A stretch of DNA of 64,000 nucleotides from Paenibacillus sp. BIC5C1 (GCF_032399705.1 NZ_CP135922.1:7006001-7070000), one strand, 5' to 3'. Shown: positions 8,621-17,011, numbered from the stretch's first letter. Numbers and translations are program-made. Notes: a model not told the origin generated them from the letters alone.

Positions 8621-9346
8621 TTAATCGATTGGAGATTCCTCGGTTGTTCCTGCGTTCGATGCAAACGGAGATGTCAATCTGTTAGTAAAGTCATTTACAA
8701 CATTAAGCAAATGCGTTTTCTCCTGGCGGAGAGCATCGAATTTCTGTTTCATTTGAGTGAGCTCGGATTCATATCTTACATTCTTCTCCTCAAGCTCGCT
8801 GATTCTCTTATTCTTATCGGTAATCATCTCATTGTGCTTCTGAAGCAGGCCGGCATAATTCTGGCGTTCAAGTTCAATTACACCTTTAAGCTCCTCATTT
8901 TGACCAGACATAGTGGATTGAAGCTCCCGAAAGTCCTCCATTATTTGATCGACCTTCAGATTCTTATCGGCCAGCTTTCGCTCCATCTCCAAAATGCTCT
9001 TCTCGCGTTCCTCAATGACCTTGCCCAAGTTCTTTAGGTCTCTGTTCAAACGATCGTTTTGTCCGTTCGAATGGTTTAGTCGATCCTGCAAATCATTATG
9101 ACTCATTTCGACATGCTGCTTGTCCTTAATCATCTGCTCTACAGCGAATACCAGATCAAGCGAGCTCTTATCCATAAGACCCTTATTGATTAAAACAGAA
9201 CTTGAAGGCTCTTCCTTCACCTCGGAAGGAGTCGAACTTAGCGACACTTCCTCCTGTGGTTCATCCAAGTCCCTCCTCATGTCAAGGTCCTCTCTCGATT
9301 GTTGCTGCTCAAGTCTACTCTTCTTCTTTTGGAACGGTGAAAACAT
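8621..9346 (-). CDS. Coiled-coil protein partnered with the NodB deacetylase
   Basis: 241 residues, no signal peptide, no membrane helix. Residues 1-60 are charged and disordered, rich in Glu/Ser/Gln. Residues 62-225 are a nearly unbroken heptad coiled coil (VFAVEQMIKDKQHVEMSH, KLADKNLKVDQIMEDFRELQ, RISELEEKNVRYESELTQMK). I recognise no named family. AAAAGGTGA upstream gives a good ribosome-binding site. The gene is 33 bases upstream of the deacetylase, so the two probably work together. A scaffold that organises the membrane enzyme through its cytoplasmic domain is my inference. Confidence 0.75.
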   Translation of the reverse strand: MFSPFQKKKSRLEQQQSREDLDMRRDLDEPQEEVSLSSTPSEVKEEPSSSVLINKGLMDKSSLDLVFAVEQMIKDKQHVEMSHNDLQDRLNHSNGQNDRLNRDLKNLGKVIEEREKSILEMERKLADKNLKVDQIMEDFRELQSTMSGQNEELKGVIELERQNYAGLLQKHNEMITDKNKRISELEEKNVRYESELTQMKQKFDALRQEKTHLLNVVNDFTNRLTSPFASNAGTTEESPID

Positions 9347-9823
9347 ATATTAAATCACCTTTTCTAGGAAAATGTTGATAATTGTCGATTTATGGCATAT
9401 AACCGCATATTTATTATCGGAAATTGAACTTTATTTTTTAATATATTCGATAAATAAACATCAGAACGCAGAAAAAAGAGACGCCGACATCACTCCAGCG
9501 TCTATTGGGGATATTTTCCATGACTCCATCAACCTGTCCTCTGTCGGCGTGGCGAAGGAGATTGCCGTCCTTGATTTTCCCGCTCTTCCTTGTACGAGCG
9601 ATTCGGTGAACATAGCTTTCATTTTCTTGGGGAAAATCATAGTACTGATCTAACCGATATTCTCCCATATCGATCCTTCTCGCAGTAAGATAAGCTTATT
9701 TTCATATATTGACAAATTAATGTGTTAGATTACTAAAAGAAGAATTGCCGATCTATACTAAAGAACGCTGCACAACTGGATGCAGGCAGTTATTACGATA
9801 AACGTAGTTAGAAAGGAAACCCC
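9347..9823. other. Intergenic stretch with possible promoters
   Basis: About 480 bases between the leftward coiled-coil gene and the rightward YndJ-like gene. A leftward 76-codon frame at 9438-9668 has AGAAGG near its ATG but no recognisable family, and its basic, arginine-rich body looks like chance; I do not call it. TTGACA at 9709-9714 is the clearest promoter element. Confidence 0.45.
9709..9737 (+). promoter_or_regulatory. Candidate sigma-A promoter of the YndJ-like gene
   Basis: A perfect -35 TTGACA is followed after 16-17 bases by a weak -10 (TACTAA or ACTAAA). The start codon is about 90 bases downstream. Confidence 0.4.
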
Positions 9824-10819
9824 ATGAATCGTTTCTTGAAGCAATTAATGAAATCATTATTAGCACCAGCGTTCCCCGGTGGAATCATAACCATTCTGAT
9901 ATTTTATCTTGATTACTTTCAATTCGAACTTGTTGAAAAGTTTCTACTTTTTGCGGCTTTCGTCATTGTACCTCTTGTGATTTTACTTATGAACCATGAC
10001 GAAAAGAATAAACATCAACGAATGGTTTATGCTGCTATTAAATGGCTTCAGTTTCCCGCTGCGCTTCTTACCCTAGCCTCGGTAATGAGTAGTAAGATGT
10101 GGGGGTTAGAAAGTACGGCAATCCCAGGGATTCTGTCCCTTGGGTGGCTACTGTTCACACTGCTGCTTGGCATCTATGGCTTGACCACTATTGTGATTTC
10201 TAAAGGAAACGCAGCGGAAATAGCAATTGGTGCGGGGCTTGTTTATTTTTTTATCGGGGGCATTTGGTTTACCTTATCTCAATATCAATTGAACCTCTTC
10301 CAAGCTAATCCTGCAACGCACGCGTTAAGCTCGCTCCACTTTCATTTCTCATCTGCCATCGTTCCAATTTTTATTGGTGAACTTGGACGCATCATGACGA
10401 AGAAAAGCTGGTATCCTTGGGTCGTTGCCATCGATATCATCGGACCCATCTTGATTGCTATTGGTATGATTTTCTCCAAGCCAATTGAATACATTGGTGT
10501 CACTTTGTTCGCCTGTAATATTGTGATTTACACCGCTTATCTCCTTGCTTACTTGAGGAAAAACGCTTTGGATAATAAGGCGACCTTCTTTTTAGGCCTA
10601 TCTTGTCTAGCCTTTTACACGGTTGTTGTGCTTTCCATTTTATATCCGCTACTAAAAAAGGTATTTTTCTTAACCATACTTGATTTCATTCCCGTTTACG
10701 GATCTCTGCATGCATTTGGTTTTGTTTTCTGTGGACTGATTGGTTGGGTGTATACGGTAGACTTCATTAAAAGAAAAAAGATTGCCAAGGAGAATAGATA
10801 TGTTGATACATCTATATGA
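9824..10819 (+). CDS. YndJ-like multi-pass membrane protein
   Basis: A 331-residue integral membrane protein with about nine or ten hydrophobic helices (for example AAFVIVPLVILLM, FPAALLTLASVMSS, YFFIGGIWFTLS, GVTLFACNIVIYTAYLLAYL). The central THALSSLHFHFSSAIVPIFIG, with clustered His, resembles the YndJ family of Bacillus; the function of that family is unknown. The tail is basic and cytoplasmic (IKRKKIAKENR). AGAAAGGAAACC gives a sound ribosome-binding site at the ATG. The gene is monocistronic. Confidence 0.65.
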   Translation: MNRFLKQLMKSLLAPAFPGGIITILIFYLDYFQFELVEKFLLFAAFVIVPLVILLMNHDEKNKHQRMVYAAIKWLQFPAALLTLASVMSSKMWGLESTAIPGILSLGWLLFTLLLGIYGLTTIVISKGNAAEIAIGAGLVYFFIGGIWFTLSQYQLNLFQANPATHALSSLHFHFSSAIVPIFIGELGRIMTKKSWYPWVVAIDIIGPILIAIGMIFSKPIEYIGVTLFACNIVIYTAYLLAYLRKNALDNKATFFLGLSCLAFYTVVVLSILYPLLKKVFFLTILDFIPVYGSLHAFGFVFCGLIGWVYTVDFIKRKKIAKENRYVDTSI

Positions 10820-10903
10820 GTGATTACATACAAAACATGAATTGGTGAATGTGATTTTTAGGCTAACCAATCGGCTTTAATGAAGTAGTTTAGCCAGGTT
10901 CGT

Positions 10904-10911
10904 GCTATAAT
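10904..10911 (+). promoter_or_regulatory. Extended -10 promoter of the HEAT-repeat gene
   Basis: TGCTATAAT is a perfect extended -10 element (TGnTATAAT), 62 bases before the start codon. No good -35 is visible, as is usual for this class. Confidence 0.5.
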
Positions 10912-10973
10912 GGTGTTTACCTGATTAACATTCATCATTCTGCCGAGATGGCGATGATTAAGGAGATTGTACT

Positions 10974-11426
10974 TTGACGAACAACCATGATATTGGAGCA
11001 GTTAACGAACTACCGGAAAACTTTGAAGAGCTCAAACGGGCGAGCAAAGGGACAGCAAACTGGAGAGAAAGACTTAATGCGGTGAATGAATTGGGGAACT
11101 GGGATACAGCCCCTACCATTAAATTGCTGCAAAATGTTTTGACAAATGACCAAGTGTTCCAAGTGCGCGAAGCCGCATATCTCAAGCTCAAGCAGTTGGA
11201 TGAAGATGTACAAATGCCTGCTAAAAATAAGGGCGAGCTGTTTAAGGGCCTTAACAAAATTTTGCTACGGATTAAAAAAAGCCTTCCTGCAGATCACTCA
11301 TTTGAGCAATTTAAGGAAAAACTGCAAAAGACACGTCTGGATATTTATGATACTTACGAGGGCGACAAAGATGCTGAGTTCGACTCTTGGCTCCATGGAA
11401 TTTGGGAGTCACTAGGTAGAAAATAG
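10974..11426 (+). CDS. Small HEAT-repeat protein
   Basis: A 150-residue all-helical protein. Residues 20-75 form a HEAT/armadillo-like pair (NWRERLNAVNELGNWDTAPT, VLTNDQVFQVREAAYLKLKQ). A charged helical region follows (KGLNKILLRIKKSLPADHSF) and the tail is acidic. The start is TTG at 10974: AGGAG at 10961 lies 8 bases before it, and no ATG is suitably placed. HEAT repeats are protein-binding scaffolds; no partner is suggested by neighbours. It is monocistronic, with an extended -10 promoter and a terminator about 130 bases downstream. Confidence 0.75.
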   Translation: MTNNHDIGAVNELPENFEELKRASKGTANWRERLNAVNELGNWDTAPTIKLLQNVLTNDQVFQVREAAYLKLKQLDEDVQMPAKNKGELFKGLNKILLRIKKSLPADHSFEQFKEKLQKTRLDIYDTYEGDKDAEFDSWLHGIWESLGRK

Positions 11427-11555
11427 CCGTCGTTCAAGCTACAATGTAGTCTTTACACAGTCTCCATCGGGCTGATTTGATATTGTAACTTTAACTCGAC
11501 CCTTTGCTTTAACACTATCGCTACTATACCGTTCACCGTATAATAGCTGAGTACA

Positions 11556-11582
11556 AAGCCACTCCAAAAAATGGAGTGGCTT
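11556..11582 (+). terminator. Terminator after the HEAT-repeat gene
   Basis: Arms aagccactcca / tggagtggctt with a short A-rich loop, followed by ctttatttc. A strong 11-bp stem. Confidence 0.75.
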
Positions 11583-11692
11583 CTTTATTTCTTGTTATTT
11601 TGATTGTCACCAGATTTTATCTCACTCTTTGGCACCCATTATCCACCGTCTTAGCCCCAAATTCTTATTTTCTTCATGCTTCGTCAACAAGC

Positions 11693-11865
11693 CTAGCGTT
11701 CCCTACTTATTCGTTCAAGATCAAGCGTCAGGGTCACTTTCATCAGATATGGGTTAATTTTTTTCTCTAAAAAGTTGCTACCAATACCAGATTGCTTGAA
11801 GCCACCGAAAGGGAACCGAACATCGAGACCCTGCACAGCAGCTGTATTAATTATTGTCGTTCCAG
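11693..11865 (-). pseudogene. C-terminal remnant of an aldehyde dehydrogenase
   Basis: Read leftward, the DNA encodes AGTTIINTAAVQGLDVRFPF, then GGFKQSGIGSNF and a final stretch ending in a stop at 11693-11695. The FPFGGFKxSGIG box near the C-terminus is characteristic of NAD(P)-dependent aldehyde dehydrogenases. The catalytic Cys/Glu region and everything before it are missing. Upstream the frame meets a perfect inverted repeat at 11868-11899, so the gene was cut there. It is not functional. Confidence 0.75.
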
Positions 11866-11867
11866 CT

Positions 11868-11899
11868 TACTTATGATACGTTTCTCCGTATCATAAGTA
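11868..11899. repeat. 13-bp perfect inverted repeat at a gene break
   Basis: tacttatgatacg and cgtatcataagta flank a 6-base centre (tttctc). No T run follows on either strand, so it is a poor terminator. It sits exactly where the aldehyde dehydrogenase homology ends, which suggests a rearrangement joint or a relic mobile-element end. Confidence 0.6.
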
Positions 11900-12409
11900 G
11901 AGCGAAATCGAAGGAACCCCACGATTGACTTCTTTGTGTAACTGTATCAAAAGACAGTCTGCCGATCTGGTCTTGGACACTGCGCTGGCGAACGGCGCAC
12001 TGCCCTCTCCTATTAAGATAGCCAATGGTGGCCCCTAGCATGTGCTATAAGCAGCAATCGCCACGAACATCGCATGATGAATTGGATACGTTTATCGAAT
12101 GGCTGCAATTGAGGGATTAACAAACCGAAAAGCGAGCTATTCTCTTTGTGTGTCTTTTTTATCGCGTACTACTTTAGTAGGATTACAAACTCATATGATT
12201 CAACTTATGATGACTTGTAGAGTCGAATCATAGGAGCTTTTTGCGCGGAGAAAGAAGGGTTATGTTACAGAATTCATAAATTACGGCACTTCAAAAAGTA
12301 GTCGTTTGTCTTTGGTGTTTGTGCTGGTGTCCAGATTACGGCACAGAGCAAGCGTACGCTATGCTCTTAACTTGGAAAGTATATATCACGATAAAAAGGC
12401 GGAATCGTA
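11900..12409. other. Decayed non-coding stretch before the SLH gene
   Basis: About 500 bases without a credible gene. Short open fragments exist (for example one ending HDELDTFIEWLQLRD near 12115), but they lack starts and recognisable homology. An imperfect hairpin with arms tatgattc / gaatcata lies near 12194-12230 and is followed by a short T run. attacggcac occurs twice (about 12280 and 12335). The promoter of the SLH gene should lie at the right end. Confidence 0.5.
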
Positions 12410-15031
12410 ATGGAGAATAAAAACAAACGGTTTGAATCAACGATGAGTTTACGAAAAATACTTGTATTTCTAGTTATACTTGCAATAGCACTTCCTGTAA
12501 CCGGTACGGCTTCTGCAGACGCTCCACCTTCACTTGTTATGACTACTACAACCTCCAACATAACGCTGCCCAGCAGCGGTACCGTGACGCTCTCTGCGAA
12601 TGTGACTTTTACTGGGGGGACCGCCCCTACAGGCTGGATTGAGACCACACTGACTACACCCAGCGGCTTATTAACTGCTCCCCTTTATGTCTCTGGAAAT
12701 AAGTCAATTACTGTGTCAACCACTCTCCCCACCACTGGACGGATAGCCGGCACGTATATCTGGACTGCAAGCTTTACTGATGATGTTATTTCGGACAATA
12801 ATACTTCCAGTAATCAAGTCCAAACTATCGTGAACGCGGCACCTACTACCCTTGCAACCGGCACCGCCACCACTACCTCCGCCACGATCGGATCGTTCGA
12901 CACGTTGCTCAGGTCTTCCGTGGACCTAACCGGAGGGTATTATCCGACCGGTACCATTACATTCAGTCTGTCAGCTCCCGGCGGAGCCACTGTTGATACT
13001 GAGACAGTCACTGTTAATGGAAATGGAACTTATACGACTCCAACAGGATTCACCCTTACCCCCTCAGAGGCGGTAACCGGCACGTATACCTGGAATGTAA
13101 CCTACTCTGGCGATTCTAACAATATCGCTTCCACCTCTTCCAGCGACTGTTCTGTAACGGTAACTCCCCAACAGGCAGACCTCAGCATCACCAATACGGT
13201 GAGTAACGCAACACCAAATGTTGGAGACACAATAGCGTTCACCATTACTGCTACAAATAATGGGCCTGACAGTGCAACAGGTGTCGTTGTAACCGATTTG
13301 CTGCCTGCCGGTCTGACATTCGTAGCTGCAACGCCAAGTCAAGGAACCTACTCATCAATAATAGGAACTTGGTCTATCGGAGCTGTCTCGGTAGCTTCTC
13401 CTGTATCTCTCATGCTCCAAGCCAGAGTTGTCTCGCTGGATGCGCAAACAAACACAGCGACAATATCGCACGCTGATCAGACCGACCCAGACACAACCAA
13501 CAATTCGGCATCGGTAACGGTAACTTCCACAGCCCCAACCTATACGGTCACCTTTGACTCCCAGGGCGGAAGTCCAGTATCCAATATTAGCGGCGTTACC
13601 TCAGGCTCCACAATAATCGCACCAGCTGCACCTACATTATCAGGCTATACATTTATTGGCTGGTATAAGGAAGCCTCCTATACGAACGCATGGACATACA
13701 ACGTAGATACCGTAACCGATAACCTCACCCTATTTGCTAAGTGGAAGTACAATGGAGGCGGTGGAGGCGGTGGAGGTGGTAGCAGTAGCGGCAGTAGCAG
13801 TAGCGGCAGTAACGGCAGTAGCAGTAGCAGTAGCAGCAATCCCCCTATCACGTCGACTTACTATGCAGATATATCTGGAACCGGCCTATCAGGCACTACC
13901 CTTCCTATTATTACAAATACGGAGGCAGGAAGTGCGGCAGTAGACCTGAGAGCCCTTGGGGAAAGTATGCCCATTGAAGAGGAAACGATCATTATCACGA
14001 TACCTTCCATCCCTGGTGTGAATGCTTTTACCCTGGGGATTCCCGTTGATTACCTGTCCGCGCCAGATAGGAAAAGGGTTTTAGTCTTAAATACCAATAC
14101 AGGCAGTATAACTCTTCCTGCGGGTATGTTGGCAAATATCAGGGGATTAGAAGGACAGAAAGCAGAAATCACCATCAGCCAGGGTGATAAATCAGGTATG
14201 CCTGACAGCGTAAAGACAGCCATAGGCGAAAGGCCGCTGATTCAACTGACAGTGAGTATAGGTGGAAAGCAGATCGAGTGGAATAATCCCAATGCACCGG
14301 TCATGATATCCATCCCCTATACACCGAAAGCGGACGAACTTGCATACCCTGAAAGCATTGTTATCTGGTACATCGATGGTGACGGCAAAGCGGTCTCCAT
14401 ACCAAACGGACGATATAACCCGGTCACAGAAAGCGTGAGTTTTGCCGCCACCCATTTCAGCAACTACGCCGTAAGCTACAATCTAGTTAGCTTTAAGGAT
14501 GTGGCAGCAGGCACGTGGTATGGCAAAGCGGTATCCTTTATAGCTGCAAGAGAGATTACCACTGGTACAAGCGACGGGAATTACAACCCGGATACCAACC
14601 TGAACCGTGGAGAATTCCTTGTCATGCTGATGAAGTCATATGGCATAGCAGCGGATACTAATCCGAAGGATAACTTCTCTGATGCAGGCAGCACCTACTA
14701 TACCGGCTATCTTGCAGCGGCAAAACGGCTCGGCATATCCTCAGGCGCGGGTAACAATAGCTTCACACCTGAAAAGGATATCACACGCCAGGAAATGTTC
14801 ACCCTGCTCTATAATGCCTTGAAGGTTATCGGAAAACTTCCACAAGGTAATACCGATAAGACGCTCTCTGATTTCACCGACGCCAGTCTGATCGATTCCT
14901 GGGCGCAAGAAGCCATGACTTTGCTGGTCGAAACAGGAAGCATCGGCGGCAGCGCCGGAAAGCTCACCCCCACAGGCACGACTACAAGGGCGGAAATGGC
15001 GCAGGTGCTCTATAATCTGTTAGCGAAATAG
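12410..15031 (+). CDS. Large secreted cell-surface protein with Ig-like, DUF11, InlB-type and SLH domains
   Basis: 873 residues. A signal peptide ends near residue 36 (ITGTASADA-type end: VTGTASADA). Two bacterial Ig-like modules follow (about 40-145 and 150-255), then a DUF11 adhesin repeat (ADLSITNTVSNATPNVGD to about 375), and an InlB B-repeat (YTVTFDSQGGSPVSNISG to LTLFAKW, about 380-445). A Gly10 then Ser/Gly linker follows at about 448-480, then a Thr/Ile-rich domain. Three SLH motifs lie from about 690 (FKDVAAGTWYGKAVSFIA; YNPDTNLNRGEFLVML; FTPEKDITRQEMFTLL; LTPTGTTTRAEMAQVL). The protein is wall-anchored and probably adhesive or structural. GGCGGA precedes the ATG. Its closest neighbours are decayed genes, so it may have arrived by transfer. 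Confidence 0.88.
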   Translation: MENKNKRFESTMSLRKILVFLVILAIALPVTGTASADAPPSLVMTTTTSNITLPSSGTVTLSANVTFTGGTAPTGWIETTLTTPSGLLTAPLYVSGNKSITVSTTLPTTGRIAGTYIWTASFTDDVISDNNTSSNQVQTIVNAAPTTLATGTATTTSATIGSFDTLLRSSVDLTGGYYPTGTITFSLSAPGGATVDTETVTVNGNGTYTTPTGFTLTPSEAVTGTYTWNVTYSGDSNNIASTSSSDCSVTVTPQQADLSITNTVSNATPNVGDTIAFTITATNNGPDSATGVVVTDLLPAGLTFVAATPSQGTYSSIIGTWSIGAVSVASPVSLMLQARVVSLDAQTNTATISHADQTDPDTTNNSASVTVTSTAPTYTVTFDSQGGSPVSNISGVTSGSTIIAPAAPTLSGYTFIGWYKEASYTNAWTYNVDTVTDNLTLFAKWKYNGGGGGGGGGSSSGSSSSGSNGSSSSSSSNPPITSTYYADISGTGLSGTTLPIITNTEAGSAAVDLRALGESMPIEEETIIITIPSIPGVNAFTLGIPVDYLSAPDRKRVLVLNTNTGSITLPAGMLANIRGLEGQKAEITISQGDKSGMPDSVKTAIGERPLIQLTVSIGGKQIEWNNPNAPVMISIPYTPKADELAYPESIVIWYIDGDGKAVSIPNGRYNPVTESVSFAATHFSNYAVSYNLVSFKDVAAGTWYGKAVSFIAAREITTGTSDGNYNPDTNLNRGEFLVMLMKSYGIAADTNPKDNFSDAGSTYYTGYLAAAKRLGISSGAGNNSFTPEKDITRQEMFTLLYNALKVIGKLPQGNTDKTLSDFTDASLIDSWAQEAMTLLVETGSIGGSAGKLTPTGTTTRAEMAQVLYNLLAK
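13752..13840 (+). repeat. In-frame Gly/Ser trinucleotide repeat tract
   Basis: Consecutive ggc/ggt/gga codons give about ten Gly, and agc/agt/ggc codons then give a Ser-Gly run, inside the SLH gene. It encodes a flexible linker between the InlB-type module and the C-terminal half. Such tracts can change length by replication slippage; loss or gain of whole triplets would keep the frame. Confidence 0.8.
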
Positions 15032-15052
15032 ATAAATATAACGTATTAAAGA

Positions 15053-15084
15053 ACAGGCCGCGAGCCAAACAACTCGCGGCCTGT
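15053..15084 (+). terminator. Terminator after the SLH gene
   Basis: Perfect 12-bp arms acaggccgcgag / ctcgcggcctgt with an 8-base loop lie 22 bases after the stop codon. The T run is poor but the stem is very GC-rich. Confidence 0.7.
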
Positions 15085-15138
15085 CTGCCGCTAGGGAGCA
15101 TTTTCATGTTAGTTTAACATCATGAATCGAGCCTGTAA

Positions 15139-15174
15139 TAGCAAAAATCCACAACCTCACGCGGTTGTGGATTT
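15139..15174 (-). terminator. Terminator of rlmH transcription
   Basis: Read leftward: arms aaatccacaac / gttgtggattt and then TTTTTG. This is a standard intrinsic terminator about 50 bases after the rlmH stop. Confidence 0.8.
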
Positions 15175-15177
15175 ACA

Positions 15178-15205
15178 TGGTGGAGCCGAGGGGTGTTGAA
15201 CCCCT
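15178..15205 (-). other. tRNA 3'-end-like sequence (possible attachment-site scar)
   Basis: Read leftward this gives a 5-bp T-stem (AGGGG / CCCCT) around the T-loop TTCAACA, then CGGCTCC and ACCA: exactly the T arm, 3' acceptor strand, discriminator and CCA of a tRNA. No matching 5' acceptor strand (GGAGCCG), D arm or anticodon arm is found on the rlmH side. It is therefore a 28-base fragment, not a gene. Duplicated tRNA 3' ends are typical att sites of integrative elements. Confidence 0.6.
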
Positions 15206-15220
15206 GAAAGTATTTTCGCT

Positions 15221-15700
15221 CTATTTATGATACGGTTCATTCCGATTGATCTTCACCGCGCGATAAATCTGCTCCACCAGTACCAGCCGCATGAGCTGAT
15301 GCGGCAGGGTCATGCGCCCGAAGCTCAAGCGCTGCTTCGCGCGGCGCAATACCTCATCGGAGAGCCCATGGCTTCCTCCGATGACAAACACGACATGGCT
15401 CGTCCCATACGTGCCGAGCTTGTCGATCTCCATAGCCAGCTCCTCGGAACTCCAGAGCTGGCCGTCCAATGCGAGCGCAACGACATGCGCCTCGCTCTTC
15501 ACATGCGCGAGGATGCGTTCACCCTCGCGCTCCTTCACCGCCCGCACCTCAGCTTCGCTCAGGGTGTCGGGCGCTTTTTCGTCTGCGACCTCGATCATCT
15601 GAAACTTGATGTACGGGGCGAGTCGCTTGGCATATTCCTGAATGCCCAGCGTCAAATATTTTTCCTTCAGTTTGCCTACGCCAATAATCTGAATCAACAT
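15221..15700 (-). CDS. rlmH: 23S rRNA pseudouridine-1915 N3-methyltransferase
   Basis: A 159-residue SPOUT methyltransferase that methylates pseudouridine 1915 in helix 69 of 23S rRNA on the 70S ribosome. Family features are the start [15 protein letters not shown], the SAM-binding knot [17 protein letters not shown] and the C-terminal [17 protein letters not shown] with [10 protein letters not shown], which is nearly invariant. Length is standard. AGGAGG precedes the ATG. It lies beyond the wal/htrA block, as in many Bacillales, and ends at a tRNA-tail-like sequence plus terminator. Confidence 0.97.
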   Translation of the reverse strand: MLIQIIGVGKLKEKYLTLGIQEYAKRLAPYIKFQMIEVADEKAPDTLSEAEVRAVKEREGERILAHVKSEAHVVALALDGQLWSSEELAMEIDKLGTYGTSHVVFVIGGSHGLSDEVLRRAKQRLSFGRMTLPHQLMRLVLVEQIYRAVKINRNEPYHK

Positions 15701-15880
15701 GAAGATTCATTCCTCCTAATCGTTCTGCGAAATAATCTATAAGTAAGATGCTTCAAGCCCATCGTTTGTTCCAATAAATAAAGCTAACGAACTCCTCACA
15801 CCTTAGCTAGCTCCATTTCGTCTCCTTTAAATCTAAAGAATCTGAGACACGCTATTACAGGCAAAACACGCCAAAAACAC

Positions 15881-15909
15881 AAAAAGAGCGCTCCGACACG
15901 CTCTCTTTG
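15881..15909 (-). terminator. Terminator of the CxxH/CxxC gene
   Basis: Read leftward, AAAGAG-A-GCG / GCGCTCTTT pairing is followed by TTGTGTTTTT. It lies about 90 bases after the small gene ending at 15997. Confidence 0.65.
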
Positions 15910-15996
15910 CTCCTTACCTGTGATGTTCATACCGGATGGCAGGCGAGCGAGTGCATCCATGACAGACGCACCAACTGCGGATGCCTACACAGTACG

Positions 15997-16164
15997 CTAG
16001 ACGACCAGATACTCGGCCTTTTGTTCGCACTCGGCGCACTTCGCAGGCGGGTCCCAATCGGCAAATTCCGTCTCCTTCAGATCAACGATATCCGGAGCGT
16101 CCTCATACTCATCAACAAACATGTCGATGGCGATGTCCACGTGTTCTTTGCATACAACGTACAT
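15997..16164 (-). CDS. CxxH/CxxC zinc-binding protein (TIGR04129 family)
   Basis: A 55-residue protein. It opens MYVVCKEHVDIAIDMFVDEY and ends PPAKCAECEQKAEYLVV, giving one CxxH and one CxxC motif that probably bind a single zinc. This matches the small Bacillales 'CxxH/CxxC protein' family, which often sits beside rlmH. An in-frame ATG four codons upstream (16176) directly abuts AGAAAGG, so the start at 16164 is preferred. No function is known for the family. It has its own terminator. Confidence 0.85.
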   Translation of the reverse strand: MYVVCKEHVDIAIDMFVDEYEDAPDIVDLKETEFADWDPPAKCAECEQKAEYLVV

Positions 16165-16176
16165 CCGTTCAAGCAT

Positions 16177-16489
16177 CCTTTCTGTATCCAGCTATGCTCC
16201 CGATTCACAACCGCTTATCCATACAGGATAGCCACTTCTCTGTTCTATCACACCTGCCGCGGAAAAGAAACCCCTAGCCCCCATTTATCGTGTCCAACTT
16301 CCGTCAATCCTCTCATTTCAGCACAAAAAAAACCAAAAAAGCGTCACTTCTCGACACCCGGTTGGCATCCCAAAGTAACACTTCTCCAAATTCCGAATCT
16401 ATCCCACTCATTCGTTACTATTCATATTACTGCACGTATGAAAGCCATCGTCCTATTGTATTCAATCCATCCTCAATGGATAGTGTATC
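16177..16489. other. Non-coding stretch
   Basis: About 310 bases between the CxxH/CxxC gene and the lipoprotein gene. A 245-codon rightward frame crosses it but runs antisense over the CxxH/CxxC gene and has no ribosome-binding site. A small hairpin (atccatcctcaatggat) lies at about 16465-16482, shortly after the lipoprotein stop. Nothing else is visible. Confidence 0.5.
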
Positions 16490-17011
16490 TTACTCCAGCC
16501 CCGACTGCGCCTTCGTCAGCAGCTTGCCGCCCTGGAATGCGATTACTGCATTGGCTCCCGAACCCCCGGTGCCCTTATAGTTATAAACCACCATATTTTC
16601 CGCTTCGCTCAATGCTTCGCCTTCACCGCCAAGAATATCGATAACTTCCTCTACCGCCATGCCAACCTCAAGCTTTTCATACTGGGCAAACGTAATCAGC
16701 ACCCCATCGCCCTTTCCAGCCGATCCGTTGTTTCCCGAGCCAACAGGTGCTTTACCTCCAGGCTCATTCACCGCAATCACGGTGGAGCTCAGCTCTTCCA
16801 GCTTTTTCTCCAGATCCGCGATCTTTTTGTTCTGCTCACTATTCTTCTCGCTCTGATCAGCAAGCTTCTTCTCCAAACCTGTAATCTTCTCCTGTAAACC
16901 ACTAACATCAGCAGTCCCTGACGGGGACACCTCAGAAGTACATGCGGACAAAACAAACAGCGCAGATACCAAGCCTGTTCCACCCAACATGGTTTTCGTC
17001 AAACGTTTCAT
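16490..17011 (-). CDS. Coiled-coil lipoprotein with BamE/DUF3862-like domain
   Basis: 173 residues. The lipoprotein signal peptide (MKRLTKTMLGGTGLVSALFV) ends in the lipobox LSAC, so Cys near 23 would be lipidated. Residues 40-75 are a coiled coil (LQEKITGLEKKLADQSEKN). A Gly/Asn linker follows. The C-terminal domain (ITFAQYEKLEVGMAVEEVID, ILGGEGEALSE, NYKGTGGSGANAVIAFQGGK) has the KLxxGMxxxEVxxILGGxG pattern of BamE/DUF3862 small beta domains. An upstream in-frame GTG exists at 17029, but GGAAGGGG 9 bases before the ATG at 17011 decides the start. The role is unknown; the location is outer face of the membrane. Confidence 0.8.
   Translation of the reverse strand: MKRLTKTMLGGTGLVSALFVLSACTSEVSPSGTADVSGLQEKITGLEKKLADQSEKNSEQNKKIADLEKKLEELSSTVIAVNEPGGKAPVGSGNNGSAGKGDGVLITFAQYEKLEVGMAVEEVIDILGGEGEALSEAENMVVYNYKGTGGSGANAVIAFQGGKLLTKAQSGLE

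Noticed and set aside
9438..9668. Leftward 76-codon frame with AGAAGG before its ATG
   Set aside because: The ribosome-binding site is fair, but the protein resembles nothing known and ends in a chance hydrophobic tail. Conservation in relatives would be needed to call it.
15907..16644. Rightward 245-codon open frame
   Set aside because: It overlaps the CxxH/CxxC gene and the end of the lipoprotein gene on the other strand, with no start signal or family resemblance.
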